DNA of 64,000 nucleotides, from the NCBI GenBank assembly GCA_900542835.1, contig UQPB01000003.1, positions 62,001-126,000 on the forward strand. Reading direction: 5' to 3'. Shown piece by piece: positions 1 through 8,063 of the stretch. The translations under genes were made by a program, and so were the position numbers. The DNA is from an uncultured Pelosinus sp. Its GTDB lineage: Bacteria > Bacillota > Negativicutes > Sporomusales > Acetonemataceae. The notes beneath the pieces were generated by a model that worked only from the letters and a program-made list of their open reading frames with translations, did not search any database and had not been told where the DNA came from. Position 1 is the first letter of the stretch, and each line of letters starts with the position of its first letter.

Positions 1-223
1 GCAAATTACCGTACGGGTCAATCCGGCTGATTTTGCGGCAGCAATAGCTGTAAAGCCCGAGTTGGAAGCTATCTTGCAACGGGAGCAATCGGTCGAATTT
101 GCCTCCGATCAGACGGTTGGCTGCGGCGGCTGCGTCATTGACTCGGCGTTCGGCGCCGCTGATGCCCGCATTGAAACGCAGTTGGAAGCCATTAGAACGC
201 TGCTGCGGGGAACACTGTCATGA
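1..223 (+). CDS. fliH: Flagellar assembly protein FliH, C-terminal end (partial)
   Basis: The open frame from base 2 to a TGA at 221-223 encodes the last 73 residues of a protein whose start lies upstream of the window. The tail has the pattern typical of FliH/YscL C-termini: a short VRVNP-type strand, a helix, then VGCGGCVID and an amphipathic end (RIETQLEAIRTLL). FliH is the cytoplasmic regulator that binds the FliI ATPase and docks it to the export gate. Its stop overlaps the fliI start in an ATGA motif, which implies translational coupling. Identification leans on position directly before fliI as well as on the tail sequence. Confidence 0.82.
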   Translation, partial: QITVRVNPADFAAAIAVKPELEAILQREQSVEFASDQTVGCGGCVIDSAFGAADARIETQLEAIRTLLRGTLS

Positions 224-1533
224 GCGGTTTTAACCCGGCTCCCTATCTGGAGTTGATTCGTAATGCCCAGCCGATTCAAATGAACGGCAAGGTTACACAA
301 ATCATTGGTTTGTTGATTGAATCGCAGGGACCGCTGGCTCAACTGGGGGAATTTTGTACGATTCATCCCCGGGCTGCCGCCGAGCCTGTTCCAGCGGAAG
401 TAGTCGGTTTTCGTCGTGATCGCGTGCTGCTGATGCCGTTGGGAGAAATGCAGGGGATCGGGCCTGGCTGTGAGGTTCGCGCCGGCCGCAAATTTTGCGG
501 TGTTAAAGCCGGTCCGCAACTGCTGGGACGGATTATTGACGGCTTGGGCAATCCGCTTGACGACAAAGGGCCGATTTTTGGTCCGGTTGAGTATCCGTTG
601 CAGGCGCCGCCGCCTTCGCCGTTGAGCCGGCCCCGGATCAGCGAACAGCTGTCTGTCGGCGTAAGGGCTATCGACGGGCTGTTGACTCTGGGAAGGGGAC
701 AACGCGTCGGCATTATGGCCGGCAGCGGCGTGGGGAAAAGCACCCTGCTGGGTATGATTGCCCGCAACACGGAAGCCGATATCAGTGTCATCGCCCTGGT
801 GGGGGAGCGCGGCCGCGAAGTCAGGGAGTTTATCGAACGTGATCTGGGCGAAGCCGGCCTGAAACGGTCTGTCGTGGTTGTGGCGACTTCCGACCAGCCG
901 GCGCTGCTGCGGATAAAGTGCGCAATGGCGGCTACCGCAATTGCCGAGTACTTCCGCGACAGTGGCAGAAATGTCATGCTGATGATGGATTCAGTAACCC
1001 GGTTTGCGATGGCGCAGCGGGAAGTCGGTCTTACGGTCGGCGAGCCGCCGGCAACCCGTGGTTATACACCGTCGGTTTTTGCCATGCTGCCACGGCTGCT
1101 GGAGCGGGCGGGAACAGGGGAAAAAGGCTCGATTACCGGTATTTATACCGTTCTCGTTGACGGTGACGACATGAATGAACCGATTGCCGATGCGGTGCGG
1201 AGCATTCTTGACGGACACATTGTCCTGTCGCGTTCCATTGCCGCCGCCAATCATTTTCCGGCGATTGATATTTTGGCCAGCGTCAGCCGGCTGATGCTGG
1301 AGATTGTTCCCGCCGAGCACTTGCGATCGGCGCAAAAAATGCGGTCATTGCTGGCCACTTACCGGGAAGCGGAGGATCTGATCAATATCGGCGCCTATGC
1401 GGCGGGCAGCAATCCGGCAATTGATGCGGCGATTGCCTCGATTCAGCCGATCCGGGAATTTCTGCAGCAGCAGGTATATGAACAGTCTACGATGACGCAG
1501 ACGGTTGAACGGCTTGGACAGCTTGGCGGTTGA
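220..1533 (+). CDS. fliI: Flagellum-specific ATPase FliI
   Basis: This 437-residue protein is the hexameric ATPase that powers substrate unloading at the flagellar type III export gate. A Walker A motif GSGVGKST is at about residues 168-175 and a Walker B strand ends at about Asp257 (LMMD). The GERGREVREF and PATRGYTPSVFAMLPRLLERAG stretches are characteristic of FliI/F1-beta-like ATPases. Length is normal for the family. The ATG overlaps the fliH stop and fliJ follows 14 bases later, giving the standard fliH-fliI-fliJ order. Confidence 0.97.
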   Translation: MSGFNPAPYLELIRNAQPIQMNGKVTQIIGLLIESQGPLAQLGEFCTIHPRAAAEPVPAEVVGFRRDRVLLMPLGEMQGIGPGCEVRAGRKFCGVKAGPQLLGRIIDGLGNPLDDKGPIFGPVEYPLQAPPPSPLSRPRISEQLSVGVRAIDGLLTLGRGQRVGIMAGSGVGKSTLLGMIARNTEADISVIALVGERGREVREFIERDLGEAGLKRSVVVVATSDQPALLRIKCAMAATAIAEYFRDSGRNVMLMMDSVTRFAMAQREVGLTVGEPPATRGYTPSVFAMLPRLLERAGTGEKGSITGIYTVLVDGDDMNEPIADAVRSILDGHIVLSRSIAAANHFPAIDILASVSRLMLEIVPAEHLRSAQKMRSLLATYREAEDLINIGAYAAGSNPAIDAAIASIQPIREFLQQQVYEQSTMTQTVERLGQLGG

Positions 1534-1547
1534 CAGGAGGGGCATAG

Positions 1548-1991
1548 ATGCAGCGGTTTCGCTTCCGGCTCGAGGCTTTGCTTCATTTCCGTAAACTGCA
1601 GACGGAACAGGCCCAGGCCCGCCTGGGAGAAGCGACTGTGGAATGGCAAAAGCAGTCGCAGACGCTGCAGTCGTTGCAGTCGGAGGAACGCGAGGCGGCG
1701 GTCTATTTCCGTCAGCTTCAGCAAACGCCGGTAACGGCAGATGACTTTGTTGCGTTTCATGCCTACAAGCAAATGTTGAAGAATAAAATTAGCTGCCAGA
1801 CAGAAGCGGTTGCCACGGCGGCTGCACAGCGCGAAGAATGCCGTCAGCAGCTTGCCGAGACATTGAAACGGCAAAAGCTGGTGGAAAAGCTAAAAGAAAA
1901 ACGGTTGCAGCAATATAATGAAGAATTGCTGCGGCTGGAGCAAAAGGAACTGGATGAGATTGGACTCCAGCTTCATGCGCGGGGAGAGTAA
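1548..1991 (+). CDS. fliJ: Flagellar export chaperone FliJ
   Basis: This is a 147-residue protein that is almost entirely charged, Gln-rich alpha helix with heptad spacing, as expected for the two-helix antiparallel coiled coil of FliJ. FliJ acts as the central stalk of the FliI hexamer and as an escort for export chaperones. It opens with the FRFRLEALLHFRK pattern common in FliJ N-termini. The start follows an AGGAGGGG Shine-Dalgarno at about 1535-1542. Function is assigned from length, composition and its position after fliI. Confidence 0.9.
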   Translation: MQRFRFRLEALLHFRKLQTEQAQARLGEATVEWQKQSQTLQSLQSEEREAAVYFRQLQQTPVTADDFVAFHAYKQMLKNKISCQTEAVATAAAQREECRQQLAETLKRQKLVEKLKEKRLQQYNEELLRLEQKELDEIGLQLHARGE

Positions 1992-1996
1992 CGAGT

Positions 1997-2527
1997 ATGC
2001 TAAACGGTGTGGCTCAGGTTTTAAACCGAATACAAACGATTGAGGCCAGATTTGGCGTTAAACCGGTACAGGACGATTTTGCCGGCCAATTATCCAAAGC
2101 CATGAATGCAGGCGGCAAGCAGCCTGAGGCTGCGCTTGACAACAGTCAGGACCAGGTTAAACAGCTGGTTCAGACCGCCGCTCTCCGGCATGGCGTAAAA
2201 CCGGCGCTGGCGGTGGCGGTGGCGCGGGCGGAATCGAACTTTGCCGCTGACGCGGTATCGCCGGCCGGCGCTACCGGTGTTATGCAGCTGATGCCGGACA
2301 CCGCGAAAGCGCTTGGTGTTAGCAATGCCGCTGACGTCGGTGAGAACATTGACGGCGGCGTCCGTTATCTGAAGCAGATGCTGGGACTGTTTAATGACGA
2401 GCGTTTGGCGGTTGCCGCCTATAACGCCGGTCCTGAAGCTGTTAAACATTATCGCGGCGTACCGCCGTATGCGGAAACTCAGAATTATGTCAAAAAGATT
2501 TTTGACGAAATTGCTGATGACAAATAA
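1997..2527 (+). CDS. Lytic transglycosylase (SLT domain) of the flagellar operon
   Basis: The 176-residue product has an SLT/Slt70-type muramidase domain from about residue 60 to the end. The likely catalytic Glu is residue 79 in AESNF, followed by GATGVMQLMPDTA and the AAYNAGP substrate-groove motif. It probably cleaves peptidoglycan glycan strands to let the rod or hook pass the wall. The N-terminus (LNGVAQVLNRIQTIEARFG) has no hydrophobic signal peptide, so export by the flagellar type III route or a cytoplasmic hold is inferred. It sits between fliJ and a MotE-like gene, where B. subtilis has no muramidase. The substrate class is secure; the export route is not. Confidence 0.88.
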   Translation: MLNGVAQVLNRIQTIEARFGVKPVQDDFAGQLSKAMNAGGKQPEAALDNSQDQVKQLVQTAALRHGVKPALAVAVARAESNFAADAVSPAGATGVMQLMPDTAKALGVSNAADVGENIDGGVRYLKQMLGLFNDERLAVAAYNAGPEAVKHYRGVPPYAETQNYVKKIFDEIADDK

Positions 2528-2541
2528 AGGCGGGGTGCGAA

Positions 2542-3177
2542 ATGGCGTCAACTGCGGTAAAACAACCTGAGGCAGACGGCCGGCCTGGACCGCCGCCTGC
2601 CGCTGTGAACAAAGCAGCATTGCTGAAAAAATGGCTAAAACGCGTCATCCTGCTGCTGCTTTTAGTCGCTGTCGCCGCGATTGCCCTGGCTGCGGCCGCT
2701 GTCCGTTATCAATATGTTGACAGCGAACAACTGGATGCCTGGGGCATTGGTCAATATCCATTAGCCGGGCGCATAGTGGATGCGCTTAGGCCGGAATCGC
2801 CTGATGCGGCCGATGCGCCAGCCGTTGCGGCTGATGCAGAGCAGCCGGCAGCGCCGGTGACGCTGCCGCCGATACAACCGGTTCTGCCACAGCCGGTTCG
2901 CCAGCCGCGGATTCCGGTTGATGACACTGAATTACAGAAACAGGCGGCGCTGCAACAGGCGGCTGAACAAAAGCGGCTGACGAAAGTGGCGCGTCTCTAT
3001 GGTGGAATGAAGCCGGAGGCAGCGGTGAAAATTTTTGATGAAATGGACGATGCGACTGTGCTGCTGCTGTTTGGCAAGATGGAAGAGGAACGGGTCGCTA
3101 AGATCCTAACCCTGCTGGAACCCGAACGTGCCGCCCGCTTAAGCGACGCGATGCTGAAAGGACGCAGCAACGGTTAG
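2542..3177 (+). CDS. MotE-like flagellar protein (YlxF position)
   Basis: This is a 211-residue single-pass membrane protein: a basic N-terminus, one transmembrane helix at about residues 34-56, a Pro/Ala-rich linker with PPIQPVLPQPV, a coiled segment, and a C-terminal helical domain from about residue 150 (YGGMKPEAAVKIFDEMDD) that resembles the MgtE intracellular N domain. Proteins of this architecture between fliJ and fliK are annotated as MotE or YlxF. MotE in alphaproteobacteria chaperones the periplasmic stator protein MotC; YlxF's role is less clear. The function here is inferred from architecture and operon position. Confidence 0.75.
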   Translation: MASTAVKQPEADGRPGPPPAAVNKAALLKKWLKRVILLLLLVAVAAIALAAAAVRYQYVDSEQLDAWGIGQYPLAGRIVDALRPESPDAADAPAVAADAEQPAAPVTLPPIQPVLPQPVRQPRIPVDDTELQKQAALQQAAEQKRLTKVARLYGGMKPEAAVKIFDEMDDATVLLLFGKMEEERVAKILTLLEPERAARLSDAMLKGRSNG

Positions 3178-3214
3178 CCCGATACCGGCAACGGCAGTGA
3201 AAGGAGGTGAAATA

Positions 3215-4579
3215 ATGGAAATGATTACGATCCAACTCCCGTCGGCAAAGACCGATACAGCGACTATGCCAAAACAGGGCAGCGGGATGGCAAAAACGGC
3301 ATCACCTTTTGGCGGCCTGCTGCAACAGACACTGTCAACGGCGGAGCAGTCTGCCAATACGGCCGCTGCGACAGCTGACAGTGCGCAGCAGCAAATGCTG
3401 AACCCCTTGCTGGCGGCGCTGGCCGCAATTGCCGCGCCACCGCTGCCTGTGACGGTGGCGGCAGAGGCCGGCCTCACGGTCGATACGATCGATGCGGTTG
3501 CGGTGCCAGACGTCAATTCAACATTGGTGACGTTGCCCGGGCAGCAGGCGTTGCCTTCTGCCGGACTGGCTGCCGCTCACAGCGGCGACGCTACACTGCC
3601 GCAGACGCTAACTGCAGCCGCAGAAGAACAGCCTGTGGCTGCAGCTTTACCGGCTCAACCCGCCCCCCAGCCGCTGGTAGTTCAACCGGCTCTGCCGGCA
3701 GTGCCGGAGCGTGTTGCTGCCAGTGCGATTCCCGAAGCAGCTGAACCAGCCAAAGACAGTGTGCAGTCAGGACAAGCCCAACAACTGCCGATCGCTGTCA
3801 CCGATGCTGGACGAAACGCAGTCCAGAAACCAGACGCCAGTCTGCCGTTGACTGACACAGCCGCGGCGCTTTCGGCTCAACTCAAGCCGGCAGTAACGGT
3901 TGCCGCGCAGCAGTCGGTTTTGCCGTCTGTTCAGACTCCGGTTTTGCCCCAGCAAGCTGAGCAGCATGCATTGCAACAGGACGCTGTCAATGAACCGGCA
4001 GCAGAGCTGCTGGTGCCGCAGACGCTTGCGCCGGAGCAGGATGCCGAGGCTTCGCTGATGCAGAATCGCGATAATACGGCTGGTTTCATCAATGGGGCGG
4101 CCAGCGCGGTAAAGAGCGCTGCAACTACAGACGCAGCGCCGGCTTTTGAACCTGTTTCGACCGCACCGGACCAACAGGGTGTTGTCCGGCAGATTGTCGA
4201 CCAGGCCCGTCTGTATCTGCGACCGGGCAATCAATCGGAAATGGTTGTGCAACTGCGCCCGGAACATCTTGGCGAGCTGACGGTAAAAATCAGTGTGGCA
4301 AGCGGCGTGGTTAACGCGGCCTTTCACTCCGACAACCCTGAGGTGCGTCAGGTTATTGAAGCGGCTTTGCCGCAGTTGCGGCAGGAATTGTCGCAGCAGG
4401 GAATCAAGCTGGATAATGTCGGCGTTTTCAGCGGCACTACCCAGTTCTTTGACCGCGGTCAGCAGCAGGCGACGCAACAGCAGATCCCGTTGCGCAAGAA
4501 CCGGCGGCAACTGATTGAAACGATGGAAGCGGTAGAGGCGGCTGCGGTTGACGCCGACGGCGTGGACTATCGTATCTGA
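3215..4579 (+). CDS. fliK: Flagellar hook-length control protein FliK
   Basis: The 454-residue product has a long low-complexity Ala/Gln/Pro/Val-rich N-terminal two thirds, then a conserved C-terminal domain from about residue 325 with the LRPEHLGELTVKI pattern of the FliK substrate-specificity switch, and ends in a Gln-rich tail. FliK is a secreted molecular ruler that stops hook growth and switches the export gate to filament proteins. A perfect Shine-Dalgarno AAGGAGGTGA at 3201-3210 selects ATG 3215 (7 bases after GGAGG); the GTG at 3197 lies upstream of it and is not the start. FlgD follows directly. Confidence 0.9.
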   Translation: MEMITIQLPSAKTDTATMPKQGSGMAKTASPFGGLLQQTLSTAEQSANTAAATADSAQQQMLNPLLAALAAIAAPPLPVTVAAEAGLTVDTIDAVAVPDVNSTLVTLPGQQALPSAGLAAAHSGDATLPQTLTAAAEEQPVAAALPAQPAPQPLVVQPALPAVPERVAASAIPEAAEPAKDSVQSGQAQQLPIAVTDAGRNAVQKPDASLPLTDTAAALSAQLKPAVTVAAQQSVLPSVQTPVLPQQAEQHALQQDAVNEPAAELLVPQTLAPEQDAEASLMQNRDNTAGFINGAASAVKSAATTDAAPAFEPVSTAPDQQGVVRQIVDQARLYLRPGNQSEMVVQLRPEHLGELTVKISVASGVVNAAFHSDNPEVRQVIEAALPQLRQELSQQGIKLDNVGVFSGTTQFFDRGQQQATQQQIPLRKNRRQLIETMEAVEAAAVDADGVDYRI

Positions 4580-4598
4580 ACCAAGGAGGGATGCCAAT

Positions 4599-5171
4599 AT
4601 GGCGACAACAATAGCAGATATCACGGCTAGCAGCCAAAGTGCTGCGTCGAATAAAACAACAACCAAAAGCGGTACTGATGAATTGGGCAAGGACGCCTTT
4701 CTAAAGCTGCTGATGGTGCAATTAAGCAATCAGGATCCGTTAAACCCGATGAGCGACACCGATTTTATCGCCCAGATGGCCCAGTTCTCCGCACTGGAGC
4801 AGATGACCAATCTGAATACCAGCATGTCGGCAGTGCGGGCATCCTCAATGATTGGCAAGTTTGTCACCTGGGGTGAAAACGGTGATGAGGTTGGCGGTAT
4901 TGTTACAGCAACCTTGACTGTCAATGGCGAGCCTACACTGCTTGTTGGCAACCGCAGCGTAAAGCTGAGCGAGGTGTTGTCGGTTACCGAGCAGATTACC
5001 CAGGCTAAGCTATTGGTGGGCAAATATATCACCTGGCAGGAGAACGGCAAAGCAGTCGGCGGCATGGTTGAGTCGGCGACAAGCGCTGATGGCAGGGCGG
5101 TTCTGCATGTCGGTGACAAGCAAATCGCGCTGGACGACGTTCTGTCTGTCGGCAACGCGCCTGCGGAATAA
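4599..5171 (+). CDS. flgD: Flagellar hook cap protein FlgD
   Basis: This 190-residue protein is the scaffold that caps the growing hook and guides FlgE assembly. The N-terminal half has the signature LGKDAFLKLLMVQLSNQDPLNPM followed by DFIAQMAQFSALEQM, which is diagnostic of FlgD. The C-terminal half contains two similar segments (FVTWGENGDEVGGIV and YITWQENGKAVGGMV), i.e. an internal duplication of the small beta unit. ATG 4599 follows CCAAGGAGGG at 4581-4590; an in-frame upstream ORF extension lies inside fliK and is ignored. Confidence 0.96.
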   Translation: MATTIADITASSQSAASNKTTTKSGTDELGKDAFLKLLMVQLSNQDPLNPMSDTDFIAQMAQFSALEQMTNLNTSMSAVRASSMIGKFVTWGENGDEVGGIVTATLTVNGEPTLLVGNRSVKLSEVLSVTEQITQAKLLVGKYITWQENGKAVGGMVESATSADGRAVLHVGDKQIALDDVLSVGNAPAE

Positions 5172-5172
5172 A

Positions 5173-5556
5173 ATGGTTGACAAACAAATTGTATTCTCAC
5201 CACCGTTAGTCGCTCCGGCGTCTGTCCCGCTCAAGCCAGCCGCCAAGCCTGTTCTAGCGGCAGGCATGCCCGCTTTCGGCCAGGTGCTGAACCAGGAAAT
5301 AGCCGGTGTTAAGTTCTCCCAGCATGCGCAGGAACGGCTGTTGACCCGCAATATCTCATTGGGCCGGTCAGAACTAAGCAAGCTGAGTTCTGCGCTGGAT
5401 AAAGCCGCCGCCAAGGGGGCCCGTGAATCACTGGTGCTGATGGATAATCTAGCGCTGGTGGTCAGTGTGAAGAACCGTACCGTCATTACCGCTGTCGACA
5501 GTGCCAGTCTGAAGAACAATGTCTTTACCAATATCGACAGTGCCGTTATTGTTTAG
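5173..5556 (+). CDS. TIGR02530-type flagellar operon protein
   Basis: This 127-residue protein of unknown biochemical role begins MVDKQIVFSPP and has a C-terminal domain with FSQHAQERLLTRNI, LDKAAAKGARESLVLMDN and VVSVKNRTVITAVD. That pattern fits the small family usually annotated only as flagellar operon protein (TIGR02530), found next to flgD and flgE in Firmicutes. The ATG is one base after the flgD stop, so translation is probably coupled. The open frame extends 35 codons upstream inside flgD, but the family N-terminus and spacing support the start used here. Confidence 0.78.
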   Translation: MVDKQIVFSPPLVAPASVPLKPAAKPVLAAGMPAFGQVLNQEIAGVKFSQHAQERLLTRNISLGRSELSKLSSALDKAAAKGARESLVLMDNLALVVSVKNRTVITAVDSASLKNNVFTNIDSAVIV

Positions 5557-5585
5557 CAGGCCGGACCTCGCCAGAGGAAGCCTGC
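5556..5585 (+). repeat. Inverted repeat between the TIGR02530 gene and flgE
   Basis: GCAGGC at 5556-5561 pairs with GCCTGC at 5580-5585, with an inner CCTC/GAGG pair at 5566-5569 and 5574-5577. There is no T-run after it, so it is not an intrinsic terminator. It may be an mRNA processing or stability hairpin ahead of flgE. Confidence 0.4.
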
Positions 5586-5651
5586 CGGCTGCCGATTGAC
5601 CGAAGCAGCCATTCACCATGCAAGCATAATATGAGGAGGTCGAATTCAAAT

Positions 5652-7268
5652 ATGATGCGTTCGCTTTTTTCCGGTGTTTCCGGATTGCGCAATCACCAGA
5701 CCCGTATGGATGTCATCGGCAACAATATTGCCAATGTCAATACCACCGGCTTCAAAGCCAGCCGGGTACAGTTCCAGGATGTTCTCAGTCAGACACTGCA
5801 GGGCCCGTCTGCCGGCGGCAACGGCCGCGGCAGCACCAATCCGCTGCAGGTTGGCCTTGGCATGAGCGTTGCCAGCATTGATACCCTGTTCACGGACGGC
5901 AGCTTCCAGCCGACCGGCAAGGAAACCGACCTGTCGATTCAGGGTTCGGGCTTCTTCGTTCTGTCGAACGACGCCGCCGGTTTGAATAAAGTCTATACCC
6001 GCGCGGGCAATTTTGACTTTGATGATCAGGGCTACTATGTTGTCCCCGGCACCGGCTACATGGTGCAGGGCTGGATGGCTGACGCCGACGGCAATATTAC
6101 CGTTACCGGCGACACCGGACCGATTAAGATTCCCGTCGGCGATACCATGCCGGCTAAGGCTACGCAGAGCATGACCTTTGGCAACAATCTGATGGCTAAC
6201 ACGCCATTGGGAGAACCTGTGGTTGAGTCACTGAAGGTATACGATTCCCTGGGTATTGCCCATCAGGTCGAGGCTACGTTTACCCGTATCGGCGAGCGGA
6301 AATGGGTGTATTCAATGGAAGTGCCGGACGCGGCGACCGGGACGCTTACTAATCGGTTGGGGGAAATAACCTTCCAATCCAACGGCGCGGTGGATACGAT
6401 TAGGAACCTGACTCCGGACACTTCTCCTACAAACACACTGAATGTAACCAGCTTTTCGTTGAATGAGACTGCTGGCTCTGTGTTTACTCAATCCGTTACT
6501 GCCTTTGACGCTGACGGTAATCCTCATGTTTATGACATTACCTTTACCAATAAAGCTACCACCGGTACCGGTACTGCATGGAGTTACTCAGTCAAAGAGG
6601 CTGGCGTAAAGAATGCGACGGCAATAAAGAGCGGCGATATCGAGTGGACTGCGGGCGCTTATGATGTTGATGGTTCAGGCAGTTCTTTGAATTTCAACGG
6701 TATAACTTTGAACTTACCGGCCGGCACTCCTACTAATACTGGCAGCACGATGGCTATTGATTTGCCATATTCAACTGATGCTCAGGCGGCTATGACTTTT
6801 ACCCCTGAAGGCGGTGCCTTGCCGATTAGCTTAAATCTTGACATGAGCACCATCACCCAGTACGGCAGTGCGACTACGATGAAGATCCTCAACCAGGACG
6901 GCTATGCCGCTGGCCAGCTGTCGACCAAGTCTGTCGACATCAACGGCGTCATTACCGGCCGTTACTCCAATAACCAGACGCGAGTGCTGGGGCAGGTGGC
7001 TCTGGCGACGTTTAACAACCCCGGTGGTCTGACCAAGTCCGGCAGCAGCCTGTTTACCCAGTCGGCCAGCTCTGGCGAAGCCCAGATCGGCACGACCGGC
7101 ACCGGCGGCCGCGGCAGCCTGAACCCCGGCAGCCTGGAAATGTCAAATGTGGACCTGGCGCAGGAATTCAGCAACATGATTATCACCCAGCGCGGCTTCC
7201 AGGCCAATTCTAAGATTATTACCACCACCGATGAAATGCTGCAAGAACTGGCTAACTTAAAACGCTAA
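5652..7268 (+). CDS. flgE: Flagellar hook protein FlgE
   Basis: This is the major hook subunit, 538 residues. The N-terminal D0 motif (SLFSGVSGLRNHQTRMDVIGNNIANVN is split across residues 3-30; key part NNIANVNTTGF) and the C-terminal D0 (NVDLAQEFSNMIITQRGFQANSK) are typical of rod/hook axial proteins. ATG 5652 follows AGGAGGT at 5634-5640; ATG 5655 is possible. The central surface domain, about residues 226-396, has much lower GC than both flanks (hand counts: 23/60 GC at 6661-6720 against 45/60 at 7081-7140), suggesting a replaced or fast-evolving outer domain. A strong stem-loop follows the stop. Confidence 0.96.
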   Translation: MMRSLFSGVSGLRNHQTRMDVIGNNIANVNTTGFKASRVQFQDVLSQTLQGPSAGGNGRGSTNPLQVGLGMSVASIDTLFTDGSFQPTGKETDLSIQGSGFFVLSNDAAGLNKVYTRAGNFDFDDQGYYVVPGTGYMVQGWMADADGNITVTGDTGPIKIPVGDTMPAKATQSMTFGNNLMANTPLGEPVVESLKVYDSLGIAHQVEATFTRIGERKWVYSMEVPDAATGTLTNRLGEITFQSNGAVDTIRNLTPDTSPTNTLNVTSFSLNETAGSVFTQSVTAFDADGNPHVYDITFTNKATTGTGTAWSYSVKEAGVKNATAIKSGDIEWTAGAYDVDGSGSSLNFNGITLNLPAGTPTNTGSTMAIDLPYSTDAQAAMTFTPEGGALPISLNLDMSTITQYGSATTMKILNQDGYAAGQLSTKSVDINGVITGRYSNNQTRVLGQVALATFNNPGGLTKSGSSLFTQSASSGEAQIGTTGTGGRGSLNPGSLEMSNVDLAQEFSNMIITQRGFQANSKIITTTDEMLQELANLKR

Positions 7269-7275
7269 TGACAGC

Positions 7276-7308
7276 GGGGAGGATTAGTGAGGCAGATTAA
7301 TCCTCCCC
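7276..7308 (+). repeat. Stem-loop immediately downstream of flgE, no U-tract
   Basis: GGGGAGGATTA at 7276-7286 is perfectly complementary to TAATCCTCCCC at 7298-7308, with an 11-base loop. The bases after it are CCATTACAATG, so it lacks the T-run of an intrinsic terminator. It could protect the 3' end of a processed flgE message or weakly attenuate the downstream genes. Confidence 0.75.
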
Positions 7309-7326
7309 CCATTACAATGAGGTGTT

Positions 7327-7524
7327 ATGATGATCAAACTAGCCAAGCTCAAAAGCCAGGATGAATTTATTCTTAACGCGGAATTGATTGAAACCATTGA
7401 GGAGACCCCCGATACGGTAATTACCCTGACCAATGGTAAAAAACTCATTGTTGACGAACCAATGGACGGGATTGTACGCAAAGTCATGGAATACCGTCGG
7501 GCCTTGATGCGAGGCATGCGTTAA
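7327..7524 (+). CDS. flbD: Flagellar protein FlbD/SwrD family
   Basis: This 65-residue protein matches the FlbD/SwrD family in size, in the pattern IKLAKLKSQDEFILNAELIE, then TITLTNGKKLIV-like strands and VMEYRR near the end, and in its place between flgE and fliL. In B. subtilis SwrD raises flagellar torque, probably through the stator; that role is inferred by family. An alternative start at the second Met (7330) is possible. The upstream stem-loop at 7276-7308 lies within the untranslated leader. Confidence 0.88.
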   Translation: MMIKLAKLKSQDEFILNAELIETIEETPDTVITLTNGKKLIVDEPMDGIVRKVMEYRRALMRGMR

Positions 7525-7553
7525 GAGCGCAATCATGAAAGAGAGGGATAACA

Positions 7554-8024
7554 GTGGCGGAAGGCGAGAAGAAGATTTCAACGGTAATGATCGCGGTTAT
7601 GGTCGTGGTTGGTTTGGCCCTGGCCGGCGGCATATCCTATTTTATTGCGACCAAGACTGTCGGTGACCAGAATGTCAAGCAGGTTATTGTCCGCGGGCCC
7701 AGTACCTTAATGAAGCTGGGCGATCCCAAGGAAGGGCTGATTGTCAATATCGGCGGTGTCAACAGCGGCCGCTACCTGAAAATCAGTGTGATTGCCGAAA
7801 TCGCACAGGACAAAAATCAACAGGAATCGGCAGGAAAATCGCCGTCTTCTGAAGAAATTAAAATGCTCGACACAGTCATCCATACCCTCCGGTCCTTAAA
7901 GCCTGATGAGTTTGAGCCGGCCAAGCAAGAAAACCTCAAAGACTTGCTGAAACAGGAAATGAACAAGAAACTGGGCGAAGAACGGGTATACAATGTTTAT
8001 ATCACCAATCTGGTCGTGCAGTGA
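7554..8024 (+). CDS. fliL: Flagellar basal body-associated protein FliL
   Basis: This 156-residue bitopic protein has a short basic cytoplasmic tail, one transmembrane helix at about residues 10-33 (VMIAVMVVVGLALAGG) and an extracytoplasmic domain ending in the conserved YNVYITNLVVQ. FliL forms rings around the stator units and supports torque. The start is a GTG at 7554 after GAGAGGGATAA. It is followed by fliM, the usual fliL-fliM arrangement. Confidence 0.94.
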   Translation: MAEGEKKISTVMIAVMVVVGLALAGGISYFIATKTVGDQNVKQVIVRGPSTLMKLGDPKEGLIVNIGGVNSGRYLKISVIAEIAQDKNQQESAGKSPSSEEIKMLDTVIHTLRSLKPDEFEPAKQENLKDLLKQEMNKKLGEERVYNVYITNLVVQ

Positions 8025-8063
8025 TAAGCAGCGGCAGTTCTAAGCCGGAAAGGAGGGGGAATT

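Noticed and set aside
4845..5140. Repeat inside flgD as a sign of gene fusion
   Set aside because: The two TW-ENG-VGG units form a plausible internal duplication of the FlgD beta domain and the gene has normal length.
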